The notes beneath the pieces were generated by a model that saw nothing but the letters and a program-made list of their open reading frames with translations, ran no database searches and had not been told where the DNA came from. Source: CAZNEZ01 sp964572475 (GTDB lineage: Bacteria; Bacillota; Clostridia; Lachnospirales; Lachnospiraceae). From it: a stretch of DNA of 24,490 nucleotides. Below, one piece after another: positions 6,935 to 14,520 of the stretch. The stretch lies in contig CAZNEZ010000037.1 in assembly GCA_964572475.1 (NCBI GenBank), positions 1 to 24,490 on the forward strand. Direction: 5' to 3'. The position numbers and the translations under genes were made by a program. Positions within the stretch are counted from its first letter, which is position 1. The number at the start of each line of letters is the position of its first letter.

Positions 6935-8278
6935 TTACGATAGCGTGCTGTTTTTGAGACGAGCTTTCAAAGATAAGAATCGTTGAACTTTTGAATAATG
7001 GAGGATAGTGAGAAGTATTTCACTTACAAGAAAACCCCACATATATCCAGAAATTCCGAAAGCTGGAATGAAGAATAATATGAAAAGCAATCTTATTGAG
7101 ACAGCGATAACATTATAGATAAAAGTCTCTTTAGTTTTACCAAGCCCATTTAGAACACTTCCTAAAGTGGTGCTTACATACATAAAAGGGCAAAGCCAGC
7201 CTAATATCGATATAAATTCACCCGAATAGGAATCATGGTATACTATGCTTCCTATTTTTTTGCCTCCAAATACAAATATTACACCAAAGAAAACTCCGAG
7301 TCCGATAGTATACTTAATAACTTTTTGTACGGTTCTATTAAGCTTTTCGTATTCATTTGATGCATCGGCAGCAGCTACTTCGGGCAGCAGCATAACTGCT
7401 ATTGAGCCAGTAATTGCTGAGGGAAGTAGGATAAACGGCATGGCCATTCCTTGTAATACACCATATAAACTTATTGCTTCAGAAGAGGACATTCCGAATG
7501 CTCTTAATTGTCCGGGAATAAGTATTGCTTCTGCACTCTGAAGGGTTGCAAGCATTGTTCTGTTTAAAGACAAAGGGATAACCATTGCCAGCAGCATACT
7601 ATAGGTTCCACCAAAGTTTATTACATGTGAAGTACATTTGAATGAAACAGAGGTTTTCTTTTTGCCCCAGAATAATGATAATATGCAGAATAATGAAGAA
7701 GCAAGTTCACCAAATAAGACGCCATACACTGCAATAACTGGTGAAACTGTCCCTCCACCAGATATTATTATTTGAGCAATAATATATACAGATATGATTC
7801 GTATAACCTGTTCAAAAAGTTGTGACCATGCGGGAACACTTGCGTTTCTAAGACCATAATAGTATCCGCTTATACAGGTATGAATAGAACATATAGGAAG
7901 TGTTAATGCTATAATATCTAACAGCTTATCACATCTACTGTCATTTAAAATAGTATTTGCAATAAATGATGAATTAGCTCTAATAAGGAACATAACTAAT
8001 ATAGATATTGTTAATGACATAGACAGGCCACATATTAATATGGTGGTACTGTTTTTTTTTGAAGCTACAAAACGGGAAATCGCCGTTTGAAAGCCTATTA
8101 TTCCAAATGAAACACAAAGGCCATATATTGGAAAAATAAGTTGATATATACCAAGTCCCTCTGCACCAATAGTACTTGATAAGAATATTCTATAGAAGAA
8201 GCCCATGATTCTTGTTAATAGACCTGCCGCTGTAAGAATCAGAGCACCATTAATAATAGGATTGTTGCGATAGCGCAT
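6935..8278 (-). CDS. SpoVB-like polysaccharide/lipid flippase (MOP superfamily)
   Basis: A 447-residue integral membrane protein with about 12-14 hydrophobic segments. The N-terminal LTAAGLLTRIMGFFYRIFLS and GAEGLGIYQLIFPIYG are typical of the SpoVB/polysaccharide-export branch of the MOP flippases. Such proteins move undecaprenyl-linked sugars or lipid II across the membrane, for peptidoglycan, capsule or, in spore formers, spore cortex. The start ATG at 8278 follows GGAG by eight bases; a longer frame to 8344 would overlap the divergent promoter region. It is a single gene, convergent with the 67-residue gene and divergent from the desulfurase. Substrate and whether it is MurJ-, SpoVB- or export-type cannot be decided here. 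Confidence 0.85.
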   Translation of the reverse strand: MRYRNNPIINGALILTAAGLLTRIMGFFYRIFLSSTIGAEGLGIYQLIFPIYGLCVSFGIIGFQTAISRFVASKKNSTTILICGLSMSLTISILVMFLIRANSSFIANTILNDSRCDKLLDIIALTLPICSIHTCISGYYYGLRNASVPAWSQLFEQVIRIISVYIIAQIIISGGGTVSPVIAVYGVLFGELASSLFCILSLFWGKKKTSVSFKCTSHVINFGGTYSMLLAMVIPLSLNRTMLATLQSAEAILIPGQLRAFGMSSSEAISLYGVLQGMAMPFILLPSAITGSIAVMLLPEVAAADASNEYEKLNRTVQKVIKYTIGLGVFFGVIFVFGGKKIGSIVYHDSYSGEFISILGWLCPFMYVSTTLGSVLNGLGKTKETFIYNVIAVSIRLLFILFFIPAFGISGYMWGFLVSEILLTILHYSKVQRFLSLKARLKNSTLS

Positions 8279-8337
8279 ATATATGTCTCCAATAAGTTTT
8301 CTAACAATAGTATATTGCAAAAATGAAATTAATATGC

Positions 8338-8366
8338 TTGACAATAAGAAAGGTAAATGTTATAAA
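8338..8366 (+). promoter_or_regulatory. Sigma-A-type promoter of the cysteine desulfurase operon
   Basis: A perfect -35 TTGACA (8338-8343), a 17-base spacer and -10 TATAAA (8361-8366) form the best promoter in the window. Transcription should start near 8373, just at the palindrome at 8376-8392, leaving a leader of about 55 bases. Confidence 0.85.
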
Positions 8367-8375
8367 TATAGTATC

Positions 8376-8392
8376 CCTAGTTAACGACTAGG
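8376..8392 (+). promoter_or_regulatory. Palindrome at the transcription start, probable operator
   Basis: CCTAGT (8376-8381) and ACTAGG (8387-8392) form a perfect inverted repeat around a 5-base centre, directly downstream of the -10 box. A palindrome here would let a bound repressor block initiation. An Rrf2/IscR-type regulator is a natural candidate for a desulfurase/scaffold operon, but no such gene is in the window. As RNA it would be a hairpin at the very 5' end of the message, which might instead affect stability. Confidence 0.45.
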
Positions 8393-8427
8393 AAATGCCA
8401 AAGCCGTGAGGCGGAATGGAGGAAAAA

Positions 8428-9603
8428 ATGGAAAAATTAATATATTTAGATAATGCTGCAACTACAGTTGTAAAAAAAGAAGTACTTGATACTATGATTC
8501 CATATTTTACAGAATATTATGGTAATCCTTCAAGTTTATATGATTTTGCAAATAAGAGTAAAATGGCAATGGAAGATTCCAGAATTATTCTAGCAGATAT
8601 GATAAATGCAAAGGATTCAGAGATATATTTTACAGGAGGAGGAAGTGAATCAGATAATTGGGCGCTTAAAGCTATAGCTCAGGCATATGCGGATAAAGGA
8701 AAGCATATTATTACAAGTAAAATTGAACATCATGCTATTTTGCATACTTGTGAGTTTCTTGAAAAACAAGGATATTCTATTAGTTATGTTGATGTAGATG
8801 AGAATGGAATTATTAAAATAGATGAATTAAAAAAAGCGATACGTCCAGATACTATTCTCATAAGCATAATGTTTGCAAATAATGAGATAGGCACTATTCA
8901 ACCAATTAAAGAGATAGGACAAATTGCCAAAAAGCATGGAATACTCTTTCACACAGATGCTGTACAGGCATTTGGACATATTCCAATTGATGTTGAAGAA
9001 TTAAATATTGATATGCTGAGTGCAAGCGGTCATAAGTTTAATGGACCAAAAGGCATAGGTTTCTTATATATTAGGAAAAATGTAAAGATAGGCTCATTTA
9101 TTCATGGTGGGGCACAAGAGAGAGGCAGAAGAGCTGGAACAGGTAATGTACCAGGAGTTGTTGGAATGGGTAAGGCGGCTGAACTTGCAAAAGAGTCAAT
9201 GAACGAAAGAATGAAAAAGGAGACTGAGTTAAGAGATTATCTGATAGATAACGTACTTAAAGAGATACCATATACAAGGCTCAATGGATATAGAAGAAAC
9301 AGACTTCCTAATAATGCCAATTTTAGTTTTCAGTTTGTAGAAGGAGAATCACTTTTAATTATGCTGGATATGAAAGGTGTCTGTGCTTCAAGTGGCTCTG
9401 CATGTGCATCAGGCTCATTAGACCCATCACATGTTCTATTAGCAATAGGATTACCACACGAAATAGCACATGGTTCTTTAAGATTGACGTTATCAGATGA
9501 TACGACTAAAGAGGAAATAGATTATGTAATATCGGAGTTAAAAGGAATTGTAGAAAGATTAAGAAGTATGTCACCATTATATGAAGATTTTTTAAAACAT
9601 TAA
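8428..9603 (+). CDS. iscS: Cysteine desulfurase (IscS/NifS family)
   Basis: A 391-residue PLP enzyme that takes sulfur from L-cysteine, giving alanine and an enzyme persulfide used for Fe-S clusters and tRNA thiolation. Visible are the N-terminal YLDNAATT, the KIEHHAILH region (His101), Asp177 and Gln180 (HTDAVQ), the Schiff-base lysine Lys203 in SGHKFNGPKG, and the catalytic cysteine Cys326 in SSGSACASG. This is the long-loop IscS/NifS class and not SufS. The start is ATG 8428, five bases after GGAGG; an in-frame ATG at 8416 precedes that site. It is followed by the IscU/NifU-like scaffold and mnmA. No IscR gene is adjacent. Confidence 0.93.
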   Translation: MEKLIYLDNAATTVVKKEVLDTMIPYFTEYYGNPSSLYDFANKSKMAMEDSRIILADMINAKDSEIYFTGGGSESDNWALKAIAQAYADKGKHIITSKIEHHAILHTCEFLEKQGYSISYVDVDENGIIKIDELKKAIRPDTILISIMFANNEIGTIQPIKEIGQIAKKHGILFHTDAVQAFGHIPIDVEELNIDMLSASGHKFNGPKGIGFLYIRKNVKIGSFIHGGAQERGRRAGTGNVPGVVGMGKAAELAKESMNERMKKETELRDYLIDNVLKEIPYTRLNGYRRNRLPNNANFSFQFVEGESLLIMLDMKGVCASSGSACASGSLDPSHVLLAIGLPHEIAHGSLRLTLSDDTTKEEIDYVISELKGIVERLRSMSPLYEDFLKH

Positions 9604-9625
9604 TATATAGATTGGAGAAAAGCGT

Positions 9626-10042
9626 ATGTATAGCGAAAAAGTAATGGATCATTTTAGTAACCCACGTAATGTTGGAGAGATAGAGAATCCAAGTGGTGTA
9701 GGGACAGTAGGAAATGCTAAATGCGGAGATATCATGAGAATGTATATTGAGGTAGATGATAAAGGAATAATTAAAGAATGTAAATTTAAGACATTTGGTT
9801 GTGGAGCTGCAGTAGCTACGAGCAGCATGGCTACTGAGCTGGTAAAAGGTAAAACTATTAATGAAGCGTTAGAAGTAACAAATAAAGCAGTAATGGAAGC
9901 ACTTGATGGATTGCCTCCAGTTAAAGTACATTGTTCTTTATTGGCTGAAGAGGCAATTCATGCTGCTTTGTGGGATTATGCACATAAGAATAATATTACA
10001 ATTGATGGATTAAAACCTCCTAAGGATGACATATCAGAATAA
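9626..10042 (+). CDS. Fe-S cluster assembly scaffold (IscU/NifU N-domain type)
   Basis: A 138-residue scaffold on which Fe-S clusters are built with sulfur from the desulfurase encoded just upstream. The three conserved cluster cysteines are visible: Cys33 with Asp35 (GNAKCGD), Cys59 (TFGCGAA) and Cys103 (VHCSLLAEEA). It is a stand-alone N-domain of NifU, length normal for Clostridia. GGAGA lies eight bases before ATG 9626, and 22 bases separate it from the desulfurase, consistent with one operon. Both the names IscU and NifU are used for such proteins. Confidence 0.93.
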   Translation: MYSEKVMDHFSNPRNVGEIENPSGVGTVGNAKCGDIMRMYIEVDDKGIIKECKFKTFGCGAAVATSSMATELVKGKTINEALEVTNKAVMEALDGLPPVKVHCSLLAEEAIHAALWDYAHKNNITIDGLKPPKDDISE

Positions 10043-10061
10043 TCAGCAACCTAAAAGACTA

Positions 10062-10090
10062 TAGCAATTTATTAAAAAATGTGCTAAAAT
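10062..10090 (+). promoter_or_regulatory. Possible internal promoter for mnmA
   Basis: TGCTAAAAT at 10082-10090 is an extended -10 element; 17 bases upstream, TAGCAA (10062-10067) is a weak -35. It would give mnmA expression independent of the desulfurase promoter. The 96-base gap before mnmA, large for this window, agrees. Confidence 0.45.
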
Positions 10091-10138
10091 TAAAAACACG
10101 CTTGAAATGAATATTTGGTTGAAAGGTATGGAACTAAT

Positions 10139-11218
10139 ATGGATAAAAAGAAAGTTGTAGTAGGAATGTCAGGAGGTGTTGATTCATCTGTAGCAGCATA
10201 TCTATTAAAAAAACAGGGATATGATGTTGTAGGTGTTACAATGCAGATATGGCAGGATGAAGACGTTTTTAGAGCATCAGAAGATGGTGGATGTTGTGGA
10301 CTTACCGCAGTTGATGATGCAAGAAGAGTAGCGTGCAGCTTAGATATTCCATATTATGTTATGAATTTTAAAAATGAGTTTAAAGATAATGTAATTGACT
10401 ATTTTGTTAATGAATATGTTAACGGAAGAACTCCTAATCCATGTATAGCATGTAACAGATACGTTAAATGGGAATCACTTCTTAAGAGAAGCATGGAGAT
10501 TGGAGCTGATTACATTGCTACAGGTCATTATGCCAGAGTAGACAAGCTTCCGAATGGAAGGTATGCATTAAGAACCTCGGCAACTTCAGCTAAAGATCAG
10601 ACTTATGCACTTTACAACCTTACACAATACCAACTTGAGCATACACTTATGCCGGTTGGCGAATATACTAAAGACCAGATAAGACAGATGGCAAAAGATA
10701 TAGAACTTCAGGTTGCACATAAACCAGATAGTATGGAGATATGTTTTGTTCCAGATAATGACTATGCAGGCTTTATAGAAGAGGCTACAGGAGAACCAGC
10801 GAGACCAGGTAATATTGTTACTTCTTCAGGCGAGGTTGTAGGACATCATAATGGCATTATACATTATACAGTAGGACAGAGAAAGGGATTAAATCTTTCA
10901 TTAGGCTGTCAGATGTTTGTTATAGGTATAAGACCAGATACTAATGAGGTTGTAGTTGGTAACAAGGAGGAAATATTTTTAAAAACTTTAAGGTGTAATC
11001 ATATAAACTATATGTCAGTAGAAAATATTACTGATGATATTAGGGTTCTTGCTAAAATCAGATATAATCATCAGGGAGCTATGTGTACTTTACATAAAGT
11101 TTCAGAAGATGAGATAGAATGTATTTTTGATGAACCTGTCAGAGCTGTTACACCCGGACAAGCTGTTGTTTTCTATGACGGTGACTATGTTTTAGGCGGT
11201 GGAACTATTATTGCCTAA
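10139..11218 (+). CDS. mnmA: tRNA-specific 2-thiouridylase MnmA
   Basis: A 359-residue cytosolic enzyme that makes 2-thiouridine at the wobble base U34 of Lys, Glu and Gln tRNAs, using ATP and sulfur relayed from a cysteine desulfurase. Visible are the PP-loop GMSGGVDSS (9-17), the catalytic Cys105 in NPCIACNRYVKW, and the persulfide-carrying Cys202 in SMEICFVPD, followed by HYTVGQRKGL. The length matches the family. The start is chosen at ATG 10139, giving the usual opening before VVVGMSGG; GAAAGG lies 12 bases upstream, a little far. A TTG at 10115 is in frame but poorer. Downstream of the desulfurase and scaffold, so sulfur donor and user are encoded together. Confidence 0.95.
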   Translation: MDKKKVVVGMSGGVDSSVAAYLLKKQGYDVVGVTMQIWQDEDVFRASEDGGCCGLTAVDDARRVACSLDIPYYVMNFKNEFKDNVIDYFVNEYVNGRTPNPCIACNRYVKWESLLKRSMEIGADYIATGHYARVDKLPNGRYALRTSATSAKDQTYALYNLTQYQLEHTLMPVGEYTKDQIRQMAKDIELQVAHKPDSMEICFVPDNDYAGFIEEATGEPARPGNIVTSSGEVVGHHNGIIHYTVGQRKGLNLSLGCQMFVIGIRPDTNEVVVGNKEEIFLKTLRCNHINYMSVENITDDIRVLAKIRYNHQGAMCTLHKVSEDEIECIFDEPVRAVTPGQAVVFYDGDYVLGGGTIIA

Positions 11219-11251
11219 GATAATCCTATAGTCGGATAAAGAGGTAAGATA

Positions 11252-14200
11252 TTGGCACTAAAAATTGAAGATATTAAACAATGCGTGAAAAGCGACATAG
11301 TTTTTAACAAAGGCACGGAACTCTATGAAGAGGGTTTAGTGTCTATTGTTGATGTTAAAACATTTTGGAGAGGTGAACTTAAGATATCGGGGACGGTTGG
11401 AAGTCATAAAGCATCTATTAGTATAAGTGGAGATACAATTACTCAGGCATCATGCACATGTGGAAAAAGTATGGGGATTTTATGTGTACATGGCGTAGCA
11501 TTAGCCGTTGCATATGCTGATAAGCAGGCAGAAGCACAGAGTGGAATAGTTTATACTTCAGCAGAATCTAGAAGAATAGTTAATTCTTATCTACAAAGAG
11601 CAATTAACAATGATGATGTGGACTTAAATAATATAGTTAGTCCAACTATAGAGGTGAAAATAACAGGTGTTGATGAAGGAATCAGACTTTGTTTTGCAAT
11701 TATGATTGGCAATAGAAGATATGTTATAAAGAATATAGATGAATTTGTAGATAGAATACATAAGAATGAATTTTATGAATATGGCAAGAATCTTGCATTT
11801 AAGCATGCTGTTTATAACTTTGACGAAAGAGATAGAAAGCTGGTTGAATTTATAGCTGAACTAGTTGAAGAACGTAATAGCTTTAGCCATATGTACGATA
11901 TGGGAATTACAGGTACAGATAATCTTAGAGAACTGGTTCTTGTGGGGAATTCAATAGAAAGATTTATTAGTCTTACTAATGATATCTCTAATCCAGTTGT
12001 ATGGAATGATGGTTCGGTTGTAGAAATTGAAAAAAAATCACCCAAAATCAAAATCTCAATTAAGGGTATAGGAGATAAAGGACTTTCTTTTGAAATGAGC
12101 GGTGCAGCAGGCCTTTTTCATGGGGGAAGACATTTATATATATATAATAGTGCCACGATATATGAATGTGATGAAGAGTTTTCTAAGGATATGTATGAAT
12201 TTATTAGATTCACATTGAATTCAAGAGATAAGATGTTAGTGGGAAGAAAAGATACATCGGCATTTTGTACAGCAGTTATACCGATTATAACTAAGTATTG
12301 TGATGTTAAAATGAATAAATTTAGTCTCGAGGAGTTTAGTCCATGGGAGCTTGAGTGCGAATTTGAATTTGATATAGATAACTCTAATAATGTTATAATG
12401 TATATGAAATCAATGTATGGTGAATATTCATTGGACCTTTTTAGAGGAAGGATAGAATCACTGAAGGTTTGCAGGGATTATAAAAAAGAATATCAGATAA
12501 AGAATCTAGTATTAAAATATTTTAACTTACCACAAATAGATGGAACTTTTGTATGTAATGATTATGAGCTTATATATCAGTTGATAGATGGCGGAGTATC
12601 AGAATTCACAGTATATGGTGATGTGAAAGTCAGTAATAGATTTAGTAATATAAATATAGTTACACCTCCTAAGGTTACTGCACTAGTTTCGTTAGAGGAA
12701 GAATGGCTAAATGTTAATCTTGATGCGGAAGGCTATGATAGAGATGAACTTAAGAGATTATTACAGGCTTACCAAGAAAATCGCAATTACGTCAGGTTGG
12801 AAAATGGCGATTTTGTCAAGCTCAAGGATAATGGCTTTGAGGTATTAGGAGAATTATCTTATGGACTTAATATATCGGCAGATGAGTTGTTTGAAAAAGA
12901 GATATTTATTCCTAAATATAGAGCATTGTACTTAGAAAATGTATTAAAAGATGGAAAAGGAATAAAGTATAATAGAAATAGTGGATTTAAAGCACTTGTA
13001 AGAACTATCAAATCAATAGAAGATAGTGATTTTGAGGTACCAGAGAATCTTAGTAATGTATTGAGACATTACCAAAAAACAGGCTTTAGATGGCTTAAAA
13101 CCATGGATTCATGTGGATTTGGAGGAGTTTTGGCTGATGACATGGGACTTGGAAAGACTATTGAAGTTATTGCACTGATTAAATCTTATTTGGATGAAAC
13201 TGCAAAAAATGATAGAAAGCCTAGCTTTATAGTTACACCGGCATCACTTGTATATAACTGGCAAAAAGAGATTAGCAGATTCTCACCAGATATTACTACT
13301 GTAGCTGTAGTTGGTGGAAAAAGCGAGAGAAGAGAGATTCTTAATAATTACAAATCATATGATGTTGTAATTACATCGTATGATTTATTAAAAAGAGATA
13401 TCGATATGTATTCAGATATATATTTTAGATATAACATAATTGATGAAGCACAATTTATTAAAAATTATAATACACAGGCTGCAAAAACTGTTAAAAAGAT
13501 TAAGTCAGATACAAGATTTGCCCTTACAGGTACACCTATTGAGAATAGACTTAGTGAACTTTGGAGTGTTTTTGATTTTGTTATGCCTAAATTTTTATAT
13601 TCATATGGTAAATACAGAGAGAAATTTGATGTTCCGATTAGTAAAAAAAGTGATGGTGTTGCAGCTAACCAGCTTAGAAGAATGATAGCACCATTTGTGT
13701 TAAGAAGACTTAAGAAGGATGTATTAAAGGATCTTCCGGAGAAGATGGAATATAATATTTATTCTAAGATGGAAGATGAACAGAATAAACTGTATGTAGC
13801 TAATATGCTTGAGCTCAAGGAGAATCTTCTTAATTCTACAGATGAGGCATTTAGCCATAATAGAATACAGATTTTAGCACAATTAACTAGACTTAGACAG
13901 ATTTGCTGTGAGCCTTCATTATGTTATGAAGATTATGATGATGGATCAGCTAAGCTTGAAACATGTTTAGAACTTGTTAAAAATGCTATAGAAGGAGGAC
14001 ATAAGATATTATTGTTTTCACAGTTCACTTCAATGCTTGATATTATTCAGAAAAAATTTGAGGAAGAGCAGATATCTTATTATATGCTTGTTGGCTCTAC
14101 TACAAAAGAAAAAAGAGTTAAGATGATTGATGCATTTAATCAGGATGAAACAAATGTCTTTCTTATTTCATTAAAAGCTGGTGGAACAGGACTTAATCTA

Positions 14201-14458
14201 ACCGGTGCTGATACAATTATTCATTATGAACCATGGTGGAATGTAGCAGTTCAGAATCAGGCAACAGATAGAGCATATAGGATTGGACAGACAAATGTTG
14301 TATCTGTATACAAGCTTATAACTCAGAATTCTATAGAAGAGGGGATTGTTAAGCTACAACAGAGCAAAAAGGATCTTGCAGATAAGATTATAAATGAAGA
14401 ACAGGTTTCATTATCTAGTTTAACAAGAGATGATCTAATAGAATTATTAGGTAGCTGA
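11252..14458 (+). CDS. SWIM zinc-finger SNF2-family DNA helicase/translocase
   Basis: A 1068-residue protein. A SWIM zinc finger lies near the N-terminus (Cys68, Cys70, Cys78, His80 in CTCGKSMGILCVH). A long middle region of unknown fold, about 100-590, is followed by the SNF2 motor: motif I DDMGLGKT (629-636), motif II DEAQ (731-734), motif III ALTGTPIENRLSELW and motif VI QATDRAYRIGQ near 1003-1013. Such proteins are ATP-driven DNA translocases that remodel protein-DNA complexes; bacterial members are linked to transcription recycling or repair, but this one's substrate is unknown. It appears to start at TTG 11252, seven bases after GAGG, since no ATG is near. Size is typical for clostridial relatives. 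Confidence 0.9.
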   Translation: MALKIEDIKQCVKSDIVFNKGTELYEEGLVSIVDVKTFWRGELKISGTVGSHKASISISGDTITQASCTCGKSMGILCVHGVALAVAYADKQAEAQSGIVYTSAESRRIVNSYLQRAINNDDVDLNNIVSPTIEVKITGVDEGIRLCFAIMIGNRRYVIKNIDEFVDRIHKNEFYEYGKNLAFKHAVYNFDERDRKLVEFIAELVEERNSFSHMYDMGITGTDNLRELVLVGNSIERFISLTNDISNPVVWNDGSVVEIEKKSPKIKISIKGIGDKGLSFEMSGAAGLFHGGRHLYIYNSATIYECDEEFSKDMYEFIRFTLNSRDKMLVGRKDTSAFCTAVIPIITKYCDVKMNKFSLEEFSPWELECEFEFDIDNSNNVIMYMKSMYGEYSLDLFRGRIESLKVCRDYKKEYQIKNLVLKYFNLPQIDGTFVCNDYELIYQLIDGGVSEFTVYGDVKVSNRFSNINIVTPPKVTALVSLEEEWLNVNLDAEGYDRDELKRLLQAYQENRNYVRLENGDFVKLKDNGFEVLGELSYGLNISADELFEKEIFIPKYRALYLENVLKDGKGIKYNRNSGFKALVRTIKSIEDSDFEVPENLSNVLRHYQKTGFRWLKTMDSCGFGGVLADDMGLGKTIEVIALIKSYLDETAKNDRKPSFIVTPASLVYNWQKEISRFSPDITTVAVVGGKSERREILNNYKSYDVVITSYDLLKRDIDMYSDIYFRYNIIDEAQFIKNYNTQAAKTVKKIKSDTRFALTGTPIENRLSELWSVFDFVMPKFLYSYGKYREKFDVPISKKSDGVAANQLRRMIAPFVLRRLKKDVLKDLPEKMEYNIYSKMEDEQNKLYVANMLELKENLLNSTDEAFSHNRIQILAQLTRLRQICCEPSLCYEDYDDGSAKLETCLELVKNAIEGGHKILLFSQFTSMLDIIQKKFEEEQISYYMLVGSTTKEKRVKMIDAFNQDETNVFLISLKAGGTGLNLTGADTIIHYEPWWNVAVQNQATDRAYRIGQTNVVSVYKLITQNSIEEGIVKLQQSKKDLADKIINEEQVSLSSLTRDDLIELLGS

Positions 14459-14487
14459 TTGTAATATATTATTCTTTGTGATAAAAT
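14459..14487 (+). promoter_or_regulatory. Promoter of the c-di-GMP enzyme operon
   Basis: TTGTAA (14459-14464), a 17-base spacer and TAAAAT (14482-14487) with an upstream TG form a good extended promoter right after the helicase stop. The predicted start near 14494 leaves about 27 bases to ATG 14521 with AAGGAG at 14506-14511. Confidence 0.65.
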
Positions 14488-14520
14488 TATCAAAACACCG
14501 CAAATAAGGAGAAAATGTGA

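Noticed and set aside
8376..8412. Guanidine-II (mini-ykkC) riboswitch before iscS
   Set aside because: Two small hairpins are present and the first loop contains ACG, but the second loop is GTGA and not ACGR, and the downstream genes do not fit.
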